64,000 nt of DNA, from NCBI GenBank assembly GCA_910576775.1, contig CAJTJV010000005.1:37795-101794 (forward strand), in the 5' to 3' direction. Within the stretch, counting starts at the first letter, position 1. Each line of letters opens with the position of its first letter. The DNA comes from an uncultured Muribaculaceae bacterium. Its GTDB lineage: Bacteria; Bacteroidota; Bacteroidia; Bacteroidales; Muribaculaceae. Below, one piece after another: positions 1 through 9,927 of this stretch. The notes below the pieces were generated by a model that saw nothing but the letters and a program-made list of their open reading frames with translations, did not search any database and was not told where the DNA came from. Position numbers and translations under genes: made by a program.

Positions 1-2462
1 AGGACATCTCAATCCTTAAGGATGCCTCTGCAGCAGCCATCTACGGTGTGAAAGCCGCAAACGGTGTAGTACTCGTTACCACTAAAAAAGGTTTCAAACA
101 TCAGGCTGCGAAAATCACCTATAACGGTTATGTCGGTATTCAGAAAGCTACGCATCTCCTTAAAATGTGTAATTCCCATGAATACGCCACAATGCTTATG
201 GAAGCTAATCCGGACGCTTATCGTACGTACCTTGAAGCTTCAATCGCCAACTATGGCGGCAATATGAGCGATCTCAGTTTCGGTGCTGATACCGACTGGT
301 ATGACGAGCTTCTCCGTACCGCTGTTATCACCAACCACAACCTTAACATCAGTGGCGGCAGCGACCGTGCCACTTATTCTCTCGGTATGAGCTACCTTTA
401 TCAGAACGGTATAATGAAGGCCGAAAACGACTATGAGCGTCTCAATTTCCGTGCTCAGGTAGATTATGAAGCTACAAACTGGCTTAAAGTCGGATTCAAC
501 GGTGTGTTCTCCAACAGCACCCAGAACAATGCCAATTCAAACGCTTGGCAGCAGGCATTCAATCTTCCCTCCATTCTTCCTGTCTACGACGATAAGAATG
601 CCGCCACATTCCCTGAAAAATTTGCATCTCCCGAAACAGTCGGTTTCACCAACAATTTCAGCAACCCTGTAGCTACCGCTTTCTATAACAAAGCTCGTAA
701 CCGCAACTATCAGGCAATGACTAATTTCTTTGCCGAATTCACTATTATTCCCCAGAAACTTGATTTCCGCACCAGCTATGGCTATGATTATGCTTCTACC
801 CGTGCTGTCAATATGGGAATTCCCTATTATGTGAGCAACAACCAGCACCGCGAGACATCCGAGCTGACAAAGGAAGACAGCCAGTGGAACAAGTGGGTAT
901 GGGACAATGTACTTACCTATAAGGATAAATTCGGCAAGCATGGTGTCGGTGCTATGGTAGGTTACTCCATGCGTCAGGATTCATACCATTTCCTCAAAGG
1001 GACAGCGCAGAACGTACCTTATGAAAATGAAGAATGGTGGTATCTTGCCAACGGTAATGGCGATACGACCAAGGCAGAAGACAACGGTACCCGTTTCCGC
1101 AGCCAGAGTATTTTTGCCCGTCTCAACTATGATTTCGACAGCCGTTATCTTCTCATGTTCACGTTCCGTGCCGACGGTTCTTCCAAGTATCAGGAAAAAT
1201 GGGGCTATTTCCCCTCTGTAGGTGCTGCATGGAATATCACCAATGAAGAATTCATGGAAGGACAGACTTGGGCCGATTTCCTCAAGCTCCGTGCATCCTG
1301 GGGTATGCTCGGCAACGATAAGGTTGCGGCTTCCGACGGTTTCGCATCGATTACAACCGGCAATAAGGCATCCGGCGTATTCGGATCTCTCGGCTCCGGT
1401 ATAGGAGTTGTCTATCCGGGATATTATGATAATTCGTTCTTCAGCTGGCTCCGCTGGGAGAAAGTCGCTGAAACAAACGTAGGCCTTAGTTACCAGACTC
1501 TTAACGGTCGTCTTAGCGCCGAGCTCGACTGGTTCTACCGTCTTACAACCGAAGCTGTGATTTCGCCCTCAACTCCTATCTTCGGCAATGCTCTCGCCGG
1601 TAACTGGGGCAAGATTCTCAACACCGGTTTTGATATCTCCCTCAACTGGAACGACCGTGTCGGTGATTTCAAATACTATGTAGGTGCCAACCTATCCACG
1701 CTTCATAATGAAGTAAAAGCCCTCCGCGGCGGTCTTCAGTACATTATCGGCGGCCGAACTGTCAATAAGGTCGGCGAACGTATGAACAGCTTCTATGGTT
1801 ATGAAGTTGCCGGCGTTTACCAGACACAGGCTGAAATCGACGCAGACCCCATTGCTGTCGCCAACGGTCTCGAACCCGGTGATTTCAAATACAAAGACCA
1901 GAACCAGGATGGTACTATCGACGGCAACGACCGCGTGACTCTCGGTTCCTATCTTCCTTCCGTAAGCTACGGTATCAATTTCGGTTTCTCCATCAAGAAT
2001 TTCGACTTTGCAATCTCCACATACGGCCAGGCCGGAGCCAAGATGTTCAATCGCAAGCGTCAGCTCCGTTATGCACAGAGCAACTATAATTTCGACCACG
2101 ACCAGTTCGAACACCGTTGGACAGGTGCAGGCTCCACAAATGAATATCCTTCGGCGAAGGCTCTAACCAAGAGCTGGAACGTAAGCTCTTCGGCTACCGC
2201 CAGCAACAGCTATTTCGTGGAATCAGCCGATTTCTTCCGCATTCAGAACATCACACTCGGCTACTCGTTCCGCAACATCAAGATGGGTAACTACACAATG
2301 CCCGGCATCCGTCTGAGCCTTACAGCCGACCGTCCCTTCTCGTTCTTCAGCGCGAATACATTCTCGCCCGAACTTACCGGTACCGACGGTGTTGAAGGAT
2401 GGGATACCCAGGTTTATCCCCTCAGCTCCACCTATACTTTCGGGGTACAGCTTGATTTCTAA
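1..2462 (+). CDS. susC: SusC-family TonB-dependent outer membrane transporter (5' end outside window)
   Basis: This is the C-terminal part of a SusC/RagA-type TonB-dependent receptor, which imports oligosaccharides across the outer membrane in complex with its SusD partner. The frame is open from base 3 and starts within the plug domain (DISILKDASAAAIYGVKAA, the typical end of the plug), so the N-terminal extension, the TonB box and about 150-200 residues are missing. The remaining ~820 residues are aromatic-rich alternating beta-strand sequence typical of the 22-strand barrel and end in the terminal phenylalanine (QLDF) expected of outer membrane barrels. susD follows 25 bases downstream. 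Family assignment is secure; the substrate is inferred only from the neighbouring hydrolases. Confidence 0.95.
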   Translation, partial: DISILKDASAAAIYGVKAANGVVLVTTKKGFKHQAAKITYNGYVGIQKATHLLKMCNSHEYATMLMEANPDAYRTYLEASIANYGGNMSDLSFGADTDWYDELLRTAVITNHNLNISGGSDRATYSLGMSYLYQNGIMKAENDYERLNFRAQVDYEATNWLKVGFNGVFSNSTQNNANSNAWQQAFNLPSILPVYDDKNAATFPEKFASPETVGFTNNFSNPVATAFYNKARNRNYQAMTNFFAEFTIIPQKLDFRTSYGYDYASTRAVNMGIPYYVSNNQHRETSELTKEDSQWNKWVWDNVLTYKDKFGKHGVGAMVGYSMRQDSYHFLKGTAQNVPYENEEWWYLANGNGDTTKAEDNGTRFRSQSIFARLNYDFDSRYLLMFTFRADGSSKYQEKWGYFPSVGAAWNITNEEFMEGQTWADFLKLRASWGMLGNDKVAASDGFASITTGNKASGVFGSLGSGIGVVYPGYYDNSFFSWLRWEKVAETNVGLSYQTLNGRLSAELDWFYRLTTEAVISPSTPIFGNALAGNWGKILNTGFDISLNWNDRVGDFKYYVGANLSTLHNEVKALRGGLQYIIGGRTVNKVGERMNSFYGYEVAGVYQTQAEIDADPIAVANGLEPGDFKYKDQNQDGTIDGNDRVTLGSYLPSVSYGINFGFSIKNFDFAISTYGQAGAKMFNRKRQLRYAQSNYNFDHDQFEHRWTGAGSTNEYPSAKALTKSWNVSSSATASNSYFVESADFFRIQNITLGYSFRNIKMGNYTMPGIRLSLTADRPFSFFSANTFSPELTGTDGVEGWDTQVYPLSSTYTFGVQLDF

Positions 2463-2487
2463 TGCCTAACGCTTAAAATTCCAAATC

Positions 2488-3990
2488 ATGAAAATCAAAT
2501 TTCACAAAATAATCGCTGCCGCAGCGCTGGGTCTTACAATGGTGGCCCTTCCTTCCTGCGACTATCTCGATATCGAGCCTGAAAAGACTCTTCCCGGCGA
2601 AAGTGTGGACTACACCAAGACCGAGGATATGTATGGAGCCGTAAGCGGCTGCTATTCTGAAATCCGTGCCCACAATATGCACTGGATTATCAATCTGCTC
2701 ACCAGTATTCGCGACGGCGATGTATGGTCAGGCCGTACTGACGACCAGGGCGATCTTGTTGCCATGGGTAACAAATACCAGTACAACAGTTCGTGGTGGG
2801 GTGTGAACGAAACATGGCGCTGCTATTTCCAGATTATCCGTGTATGCAACGAAGCATTGCTGATGCTTGATAATTTTGCGGCAAATATCACTAACGAGAA
2901 CGACCGCACCACTTATCGCAGCTATTGCGGCGAGGTGCGTATTATCCGCGCTCTTGCTTACTACCGTCTGGCTCAGTTCTTCGGCAATGTTCCAATCCTG
3001 TTCGACAACTATCAGGATGACTTTACACCTTCGACACGTGACGTCGTGTACGAGTATGTACTCCGCGATCTTGACTATGCAATGCAGAATACTCCCAAGG
3101 TACGTCCCAATCAGATGGCTCATGTAGGTGCTTTCTCAGGCTATACTGCTGAGGCTCTTGCAGCCAAAGTTTATTATCAGATGGGAAATTATGATAAGGT
3201 TCGCGAACTTACCAATGATATCATTAATTCCGGTCTTTTCGAACTATATCCTGATTACTACCAGCTCTGGAAGATTCCCGGACGTCTTTGCGACGAATCT
3301 CTTGCAGAATGTCAGGTTACTGATTTTGGAATGGGCTCCGGCGATTATGTAGGCGTGGATCAGTTCTTCAACTGCGCCGGCCCGACCATCAGCAACGACA
3401 ACACTGTTCTCAAGAGCACCGGCGGCTGGAATTTCGTAGGTTATTTCGATAGTTTCCGCGATTGGGCAATCGCCCGCGGTGAGACCGTACGTGCTACTAC
3501 AACCTTCCTTGTAGGCGGTACGACGACACCCTCCGGCGACTATGTAAAACCTGCCGGCAATCCCAACAACACCAATGTATGGAACGGTAAATGGTATGTG
3601 CCTCTCGAACAATTCACCGAAGGTCGCACAACATACGGTTCGAACAATAACGTCCGTATTCTCCGCTATGCCGATGTCCTTCTGATGAATGCTGAAGCCA
3701 AAGTACGCCTTGGTGAAAGCGGTGACGCCCCCTTCAACGAAGTGCGTACCCGTGCCAAGATGCCGACTATCACCAATGTGACTGTCGATCAGATTCTCGA
3801 CGAACGTCGTATGGAACTCTGCTGCGAATGGGGCGAACGCTATGCGGACCTTATCCGTACAGGCAAAGCTGCCGAGGTTCTCGGTGCAAACGGCTGGACC
3901 CCCGACAAGACTTATTTCCCGATTCCGCAGACTCAGCTCGACCTTGCTCCGGATCTGTTGAATCCGCCCTACACGTCATTGAATCACTAA
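2488..3990 (+). CDS. susD: SusD/RagB-family glycan-binding lipoprotein
   Basis: A 500-residue SusD homologue, the surface lipoprotein that caps the SusC barrel and captures glycan. The N-terminus is a lipoprotein signal with lipobox LPSC (Cys24) followed by DYLDIEPEKT, a hallmark of mature SusD proteins. The helical TPR-like core contains EVRIIRALAYYRLAQFFGNVP, and the C-terminal half has LRYADVLLMNAEA and the late ILDERRMELCCEWGERYADLIRTG block typical of the family. It pairs with the susC immediately upstream and a strong terminator hairpin follows it. Codon usage matches susC. Confidence 0.96.
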   Translation: MKIKFHKIIAAAALGLTMVALPSCDYLDIEPEKTLPGESVDYTKTEDMYGAVSGCYSEIRAHNMHWIINLLTSIRDGDVWSGRTDDQGDLVAMGNKYQYNSSWWGVNETWRCYFQIIRVCNEALLMLDNFAANITNENDRTTYRSYCGEVRIIRALAYYRLAQFFGNVPILFDNYQDDFTPSTRDVVYEYVLRDLDYAMQNTPKVRPNQMAHVGAFSGYTAEALAAKVYYQMGNYDKVRELTNDIINSGLFELYPDYYQLWKIPGRLCDESLAECQVTDFGMGSGDYVGVDQFFNCAGPTISNDNTVLKSTGGWNFVGYFDSFRDWAIARGETVRATTTFLVGGTTTPSGDYVKPAGNPNNTNVWNGKWYVPLEQFTEGRTTYGSNNNVRILRYADVLLMNAEAKVRLGESGDAPFNEVRTRAKMPTITNVTVDQILDERRMELCCEWGERYADLIRTGKAAEVLGANGWTPDKTYFPIPQTQLDLAPDLLNPPYTSLNH

Positions 3991-3996
3991 TATATA

Positions 3997-4032
3997 CAGG
4001 GGCGCGACCGGAAGTGCCGCGCCCCTGTTTTT
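3997..4032 (+). terminator. Intrinsic terminator or attenuator between susD and the hydrolase genes
   Basis: A perfect 10-base stem (CAGGGGCGCG at 3997-4006, CGCGCCCCTG at 4018-4027) with an 11-base loop is followed by a run of five T. It lies within an otherwise co-directional locus, so it probably reduces read-through from the transporter pair into the enzyme genes rather than ending the locus. Confidence 0.8.
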
Positions 4033-4047
4033 CATAATTTATCTACC

Positions 4048-6162
4048 ATGAAACTCCGCCTCCCCGTCATAACCATAATTTCATCCATAACTGCTTTATG
4101 CGCCTATCCGTCAGCTGATTCGATTAAAGTTGTCAAAGGACAGGTAAGCGATTATTATATAACGGTCGTTCAGCAGCATCAGATCTGCGGTACCGTGACA
4201 GATAAAGACGGCAATGCTCTTGAAGGGGCTACTGTGATGTTTTTTGCGAGTCCTGCACATGTGAATACTGCTTCCGACGGAAGTTTCTGTATCACAGCAT
4301 CGCCTAACGACACCTCGCTTTATGTATATTATCCCGGTATGGTGCTTGAGAACCATCAACTGGGCGGAAAATACGAAGATGTGAGAATCGTCCTTAGTCC
4401 GGAGGATAAACGTGATATTATCCGCCGTTCAAAAGCAATAGCCACGAAATGGTATGATGCCGACAACTATAATCCACAGACATTCTGCAATCCTATAAAT
4501 ATAAGCTATAACTTTGAACCATATAATAATAACGTAAAACCTAACGGTTCTTTCCGTTCATCGGCCGATCCGATGGGTTTGATGTATGGTGATGAAGCAT
4601 TTCTTTTTTCAACTAATCAGGACGGTTTCCATTATTCAAATAATTTTACCGACTGGGAATTCGCACCCGCCTCTTTCAAACGAAAGCCTACAGATGACGA
4701 TCAGTGTGCGCCTGCTGCTTTTGTGAGCGGTGATACGCTGTTTTATACAGGTTCTACATATGAAGGTCTGCCCGTATGGTACACTACAGATCCTAAATCC
4801 GGAAAATTCCGCCGCGCCGTCAATCGCAATTCTCTTCCTTCGTGGGACCCGTGCCTTTTCCTTGACGATGACGGCAAACTATATCTATATTATGGCTCAA
4901 GTAATGAATTTCCTCTTAAAGGTGTTCAGGTGAGCCGCGATGATTTCTTCCCCGTGTCGAAAATCCATGATGTAATGGCTCTTTATCCCGCTGAGCATGG
5001 CTGGGAACGTTTCGGCATGAACAACGACGACACATCCACTCTCGCACCTTTCACAGAAGGCGCATATATGACGAAGCACAACGGCAAGTACTATCTTCAG
5101 TACGGAGCGCCGGGAACCGAATTCAAGGTTTATGCCGATGGGGTCTATGTATCCGACAATCCTCTCGGTCCGTTTGTTTATCAGAAGCACAATCCGATGA
5201 GCTATAAGCCGGGAGGATATGTGCAAGGCTCCGGACACGGCGGCACTTTTTGCGACAACGACGGTAATTACTGGCATGTGTCAACCTGTATGCTGTCGCT
5301 TAAATATAAATTCGAGCGTCGCATAGGTCTGTACCCTACGGCTTTCGATGCAGACGGCGTGATGTACAGTTCTGCCGCTTTCGGCGACTATCCGAACTAT
5401 AACGCTCTCCACAATATCGCCAATCCTGCCGACCGCTTTGCCGGCTGGATGCTTCTAAGCTATGGAAAGCCGGTGGAAGTATCTTCGACCGACAGTATAT
5501 ATGTGGCAGCAAACGCAACTGACGAGTCAATGCGCACATATTGGGCTGCCGCAAGTGATAAGGCCGGTGAATGGATTGCTGTCGACCTCCTTGCTCCTAA
5601 GACTGTCCGAGCCATCCAGCTCAATCACTACGACCACAAGACTGCACAGCACGACCGTGCAAACGACCTCTATCATCAGTATCGCGTCTATTCTTCGCTT
5701 GATGGCGAAAACTGGACTCTTGTAATTGACAAGAGTGACAATGATAAGGATGTACCTCATGATTATATCGAACTGGCAAGCCCTCTTGAAGCGCGTTATA
5801 TAAAAATAGTGAATCTTCATATGCCTTCAGGACATTTTGCAGTATCTGGTCTGCGTGTATTCGGCACAGACGGCGGCAAGGCTCCCGCGGCTCCGAAAAA
5901 GTTGAAAGTAGAACGTTCAAAAGACGATTCACGCAATGCTATGATAAGCTGGCAACCTTCAGACAGTGCATACGGTTATAATGTCTACTATGGTATAGCT
6001 CCCGATAAGCTCTATAATGCCATAACCGTGCTTGGCGAAAGTATATATGATATGCGGGGCCTTGATGCAGACACTGATTATTATTTTGCAATTGAGGCTC
6101 TTGGCGAAGGCGGCCGCTCGGAATTGTCGAAGACTATCTTTTCACAATCTAATAAAAAGTAA
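4048..6162 (+). CDS. GH43-like glycoside hydrolase with C-terminal carbohydrate-binding and Fn3 domains
   Basis: A 704-residue secreted protein with an N-terminal signal segment (residues 1-20). A carboxypeptidase-regulatory-like domain follows (about 45-115), then a five-bladed GH43-type catalytic domain (about 140-450). The three acidic residues expected of GH43 are visible: Asp174 in SSADPMG, Asp267 in SWDPCL and Glu337 in FTEGAYM. Residues 460-607 look like an F5/8-type (discoidin) carbohydrate-binding domain, with WIAVDLL and RYIKIVN, and 615-700 like fibronectin type III. GH43 enzymes usually act on arabinose-, xylose- or galactose-containing glycans, so its role in a predicted glucan locus is unclear. 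It sits between susD and the GH144 gene and ends 14 bases before the latter. Fold assignment is good; specificity is unknown. Confidence 0.82.
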   Translation: MKLRLPVITIISSITALCAYPSADSIKVVKGQVSDYYITVVQQHQICGTVTDKDGNALEGATVMFFASPAHVNTASDGSFCITASPNDTSLYVYYPGMVLENHQLGGKYEDVRIVLSPEDKRDIIRRSKAIATKWYDADNYNPQTFCNPINISYNFEPYNNNVKPNGSFRSSADPMGLMYGDEAFLFSTNQDGFHYSNNFTDWEFAPASFKRKPTDDDQCAPAAFVSGDTLFYTGSTYEGLPVWYTTDPKSGKFRRAVNRNSLPSWDPCLFLDDDGKLYLYYGSSNEFPLKGVQVSRDDFFPVSKIHDVMALYPAEHGWERFGMNNDDTSTLAPFTEGAYMTKHNGKYYLQYGAPGTEFKVYADGVYVSDNPLGPFVYQKHNPMSYKPGGYVQGSGHGGTFCDNDGNYWHVSTCMLSLKYKFERRIGLYPTAFDADGVMYSSAAFGDYPNYNALHNIANPADRFAGWMLLSYGKPVEVSSTDSIYVAANATDESMRTYWAAASDKAGEWIAVDLLAPKTVRAIQLNHYDHKTAQHDRANDLYHQYRVYSSLDGENWTLVIDKSDNDKDVPHDYIELASPLEARYIKIVNLHMPSGHFAVSGLRVFGTDGGKAPAAPKKLKVERSKDDSRNAMISWQPSDSAYGYNVYYGIAPDKLYNAITVLGESIYDMRGLDADTDYYFAIEALGEGGRSELSKTIFSQSNKK

Positions 6163-6176
6163 AAATATATAAGCTC

Positions 6177-7550
6177 ATGAAATTAAACAAACAATTAGCT
6201 TTTGCGGCGGTAGCGGCGCTTGGACTATCGTCGTGTACCGGCTGTAGCAGTGCTTCTGACGAAGTTCCCGACCAAAAGCCGGATACAGAGGAATCAGCAT
6301 TCGCTTCTGATGATGAATTCCTCGACTGGATTCAGAAAACACATTTCAATTACATGTGGGAGGGCGCAGAGGCTACATCCGGCCTTGCTCCGGAGCGCAT
6401 ACATATGGATAACGTTTATCCGCAGAACGACCGCGATGTTATTACCATAGGGGGCTCAGGTTTTGGTATCGCCGGTCTTATCTCCGCAATCGACCGTGGT
6501 TTTATCGGTCGAGAGGAAGGCGTGGAGCGTTTCAGAAAGATTGTCGATTATCTTGGGAAGGCAGACCGTTTTCATGGAGTATGGCCCCATTGGCTCGACG
6601 GTCCCACCGGAAAGGTGAAACCTTTCGGACAGAAGGACAACGGAGGCGACCTCGTGGAGAGTTCATTCCTTATGGCAAGTCTTATCGCCGCCCGTGAATA
6701 TTTTAAGGATGGTAATGAAACAGAAAAACAGCTTGCCGCCGATATCGACAAGCTTTGGCGTGAAATGGAATTTGACTGGTACACCAAAGGTGGCGAGGAT
6801 GTGCTTTACTGGCACTGGTCGCCAGAGTACGGCTGGGAGATGAATTTCCCCCTCGAAGGCTATAATGAGTGTCTGATTACATATATTCTTGCAGCGTCAT
6901 CGCCTACACATACTATTCCGGCGTCGGCCTATCACAAGGGATGGGCGCGTAGTGGCGGTATTGTATCTGACAAGAAATTCATGGGCTTGCCTCTTGTTCT
7001 CAAACACAACGGAGCAGAGACAACAGGCGGACCTCTTTTCTGGAGTCATTATTCCTATATCGGTCTTGATCCGCACGGGCTCAAAGACAATTACGCCGAT
7101 TACTGGGATTTGAACCAGAACCATGCCAAGAGCGATTATCTCTATTGTGTCTCCAATCCCAAAGGTTACAAAGGCTATGGAGAGGATTGCTGGGGCCTGA
7201 CAGCTTCGTATTCAACAGCAGGTTATTCTGCGCATGCGCCCAATAACGACCTCGGTGTAATTACGCCTACAGCGGCTCTTTCGTCCTTCCCATATACTCC
7301 GGAGGAATCGATGCGTGCTGCAAAGTATTTCTACTCCAAGGGCACATGGCTGCGTGGCAAATACGGTTTCTATGATGCCTTCAGTGAAAACGACAACTGG
7401 GTTACACCCCGTTATCTTGCCATCGACCAGCTTACTATAGCCCCCATGATTGAGAACTACCGTAGCGGTCTTATCTGGAATCTTTTCATGGGTGCTCCTG
7501 AAATCAAGGCAGGTCTTGAAAAACTTGGCTTCACAACCACTCGTCATTAA
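6177..7550 (+). CDS. GH144-family (glycoamylase-like) beta-1,2-glucan hydrolase, lipoprotein
   Basis: A 457-residue lipoprotein with signal and lipobox LSSC (Cys20). The body is an (alpha/alpha)6-barrel of the glycoamylase-like/GH144 type: FLDWIQKTHFNYMWEGAEATSGLAPERIH, then GGSGFGIAGLISAIDRGFI, HGVWPHWLDGPTGK and LYWHWSPEYGWEMNFPLEGYNE, and an HGLKDNYADYWDLNQNH loop. Characterised GH144 enzymes hydrolyse beta-1,2-glucan either internally or by releasing sophorose. The length matches the family's usual ~450 residues. The following gene is a GH3 beta-glucosidase, as in the Bacteroides locus whose GH3 is specific for beta-1,2-glucooligosaccharides. The family call is strong from recall of these motifs; whether it is endo or exo cannot be read from sequence alone. 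Confidence 0.85.
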   Translation: MKLNKQLAFAAVAALGLSSCTGCSSASDEVPDQKPDTEESAFASDDEFLDWIQKTHFNYMWEGAEATSGLAPERIHMDNVYPQNDRDVITIGGSGFGIAGLISAIDRGFIGREEGVERFRKIVDYLGKADRFHGVWPHWLDGPTGKVKPFGQKDNGGDLVESSFLMASLIAAREYFKDGNETEKQLAADIDKLWREMEFDWYTKGGEDVLYWHWSPEYGWEMNFPLEGYNECLITYILAASSPTHTIPASAYHKGWARSGGIVSDKKFMGLPLVLKHNGAETTGGPLFWSHYSYIGLDPHGLKDNYADYWDLNQNHAKSDYLYCVSNPKGYKGYGEDCWGLTASYSTAGYSAHAPNNDLGVITPTAALSSFPYTPEESMRAAKYFYSKGTWLRGKYGFYDAFSENDNWVTPRYLAIDQLTIAPMIENYRSGLIWNLFMGAPEIKAGLEKLGFTTTRH

Positions 7551-7566
7551 CAGTTAAATTAATATT

Positions 7567-9864
7567 ATGAAATTCAAATCTATCGTTTATTCAGCCGTTG
7601 CTGCTCTGACATTATTCGGAGCGACATCTTGTAGCTCTGATAACAAGGGCTCCGGCGATGCCGAAATGGATGCGTTTGTAAACGACCTGCTTGGCAAAAT
7701 GACTCTTGAGGAAAAGCTTGGACAGCTCAATCTCCCCGCATCCGACGACATTGTAACCGGACAGGCAAAGAGCAGTAATATCGGTGCGATGGTTGCAGCC
7801 GGCCATGTAGGCGGCGTATTCAACATCAAAGGTGTTGAGAAAATCCGCGACCTCCAGAAAGTGGCGGTTGAAGAGAGTCGCCTCGGCATACCTTTGCTGT
7901 TCGGTATGGATGTTATCCACGGTTATGAGACTGTGTTCCCCATTCCTCTCGCACTCTCCTGCTCCTGGGATACCGCAGCAATCGAACGTTCCGCACGTAT
8001 AGCTGCCATTGAGGCTTCCGCAAGCGGTATATGCTGGACTTTCAGTCCCATGGTAGATATTTGTCGCGACCCGCGCTGGGGACGAGCCTCAGAGGGTTCG
8101 GGTGAAGACCCCTTCCTCGGTGCTGCAATCGCGCGTGCTATGGTAAAAGGATATCAGGGTGAAAATCTTGAGAATAACAATGAAATCATGGCGTGCGTTA
8201 AGCATTTCGCACTCTATGGTGCTCCCGACGGAGGCCGCGACTACAATACTGTCGATATGAGCCGTCAGCGTATGTTCAACGAATATTTCGAGCCTTACAA
8301 GGCAGGTGCCGAAGCGGGTGCAGGTTCTTTCATGACATCCTTCAATACAGTAGATGGCATTCCCGCTACCGCCAACCGCTGGCTCCTTACCGACGTTCTG
8401 CGTGAACAGTGGGGATGGGACGGTTTCATCGTTACCGACTATACCGCAATTTCGGAAATGATACAGCATGGTCTTGGCGACCTGCAACAGGTTTCGGCAC
8501 TCGCCCTCAAGGCCGGTACAGATATGGATATGGTAGCCGACGGCTTCAACGGTACTCTTGCCAAGAGTCTTGAAGAAGGTCTCGTCGATATCGGACAGAT
8601 TGATGCTGCCGTACGTCGCATTCTTGAGGCCAAATATAAACTCGGGCTCTTCGAAGATCCGTATAAATATATCTCCGTCGACCGTGAGAAAACCGAGGTG
8701 TACACTCCCGAGAATCGTGCCGAAGCCCGCCGTATCGCTACTGAGACATTTGTACTGCTTAAAAATGAAGGCAACTTGCTGCCACTTCAGAAGAAAGGCC
8801 GTATCGCCGTTGTCGGCCCGCTGGCAAATACCCGTGCCAATATGCCGGGTACATGGAGTGTTGCAGCCGCTGCCGAGAAATACAAGACTCTTGTCGAGGG
8901 CATACGCGACGCAGTAGGCGACAAGGTTACCGTTACATATGCCAAAGGGTCGAATCTTACAGCCGACGCCGAACTTGAAGCCAATGCTACAATGTTCGGA
9001 CGTGAGATGCGCGACGACCGCTCGGAAGCCGCCATGCTTACCGAGGCTCTGAATGTAGCCCGGTCGTCCGACGTGATCATAGCCGCATTGGGTGAATCGT
9101 CGGAATTCAGCGGGGAATCTTCCAGCCGTACGGACATCACTCTTCCCGATACCCAGAAAAAGCTTCTCGAAGCTCTTCTCTCCACCGGCAAGCCTGTAAT
9201 AATGCTTAATTTCTCCGGTCGCGCCACTGTCATGACATGGGAAAGCGAGCGTGTGCCCGCAATCATGAACGTATGGTTTGGCGGTTCGGAAGCTGCCGAC
9301 GCCATCGCTGATGTAGTATTCGGCGATGTTGTGCCTTCCGGCAAACTTACGTGCTCCATGCCGCGCAACATGGGACAGATTCCTGTATATTACAATCATT
9401 TCAATACCGGTCGTCCGAAAGCACAGGACGTGAAATTCGAGAAATTCCGCAGTGGTTATATCGATTCTCCCAACTCGCCGCTCTATCCTTTCGGATATGG
9501 TCTGAGCTACACTACATTTGAATACTCGGATTTTGCTTTATCTGCAAACGAGATGACAGCGGACGGCTCCATCAAGGCAACCGTAAAGGTTACGAATACC
9601 GGTAAGTATGATGCCGACGAAATCGTGCAGTTATATCTCCGCGACCTTGTAGGTTCGTCGGCTCGTCCAGTAAAGGAACTCAAAGGTTTTAAGCGTATCT
9701 CGCTCAAAGCCGGAGAAAGCGCGACTATAGAATTCGAAATTACCGTCGACTTGCTCAAGTTCTACAATTTCGAACTTGAATATGTGGCCGAGCCGGGTGA
9801 ATTTGTTGCCATGGTAGGTCCTGACAGTGAAAATGTAGCATCGCTTAATTTCACTTTGAAATAA
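7567..9864 (+). CDS. bglX: GH3 beta-glucosidase (BglX type), lipoprotein
   Basis: A 765-residue GH3 enzyme with a lipoprotein signal (Cys22 in GATSC). The N-terminal TIM barrel has LLFGMDVIHGYETVFPIPL, RDPRWGRASEGSGEDP and CVKHFALYGAPDGGRDY. The catalytic nucleophile is Asp291 in GFIVTDY, where many relatives have SDW. The alpha/beta sandwich domain (about 390-630) contains ALGESSEFSGESSSRTDI, and a C-terminal Fn3-like domain (about 660-765) completes the family plan. It would release glucose from beta-linked glucooligosaccharides made by the GH144 enzyme in the periplasm. It is the last gene of the locus and is followed by a strong terminator. Confidence 0.93.
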   Translation: MKFKSIVYSAVAALTLFGATSCSSDNKGSGDAEMDAFVNDLLGKMTLEEKLGQLNLPASDDIVTGQAKSSNIGAMVAAGHVGGVFNIKGVEKIRDLQKVAVEESRLGIPLLFGMDVIHGYETVFPIPLALSCSWDTAAIERSARIAAIEASASGICWTFSPMVDICRDPRWGRASEGSGEDPFLGAAIARAMVKGYQGENLENNNEIMACVKHFALYGAPDGGRDYNTVDMSRQRMFNEYFEPYKAGAEAGAGSFMTSFNTVDGIPATANRWLLTDVLREQWGWDGFIVTDYTAISEMIQHGLGDLQQVSALALKAGTDMDMVADGFNGTLAKSLEEGLVDIGQIDAAVRRILEAKYKLGLFEDPYKYISVDREKTEVYTPENRAEARRIATETFVLLKNEGNLLPLQKKGRIAVVGPLANTRANMPGTWSVAAAAEKYKTLVEGIRDAVGDKVTVTYAKGSNLTADAELEANATMFGREMRDDRSEAAMLTEALNVARSSDVIIAALGESSEFSGESSSRTDITLPDTQKKLLEALLSTGKPVIMLNFSGRATVMTWESERVPAIMNVWFGGSEAADAIADVVFGDVVPSGKLTCSMPRNMGQIPVYYNHFNTGRPKAQDVKFEKFRSGYIDSPNSPLYPFGYGLSYTTFEYSDFALSANEMTADGSIKATVKVTNTGKYDADEIVQLYLRDLVGSSARPVKELKGFKRISLKAGESATIEFEITVDLLKFYNFELEYVAEPGEFVAMVGPDSENVASLNFTLK

Positions 9865-9878
9865 GTATTACTTTAAAA

Positions 9879-9917
9879 ACAAAGCGGTCGCGTCTATTTA
9901 AGGTGCGGCCGCTTTGT
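9879..9917. terminator. Bidirectional terminator between convergent genes
   Basis: A 13-base stem (9879-9891 with 9905-9917, one G-T pair) lies between the convergent GH3 gene and the minus-strand outer membrane protein. On the minus strand the stem is followed by GTTTTTAAAG, so it is a clear terminator there and probably also stops plus-strand transcription. Confidence 0.75.
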
Positions 9918-9927
9918 TATAGGAGGT

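Noticed and set aside
8089..9399. 436-codon open frame on the minus strand inside the GH3 gene
   Set aside because: It mirrors a well-supported GH3 catalytic gene, has no domain pattern, and arises from codon bias of the sense strand.
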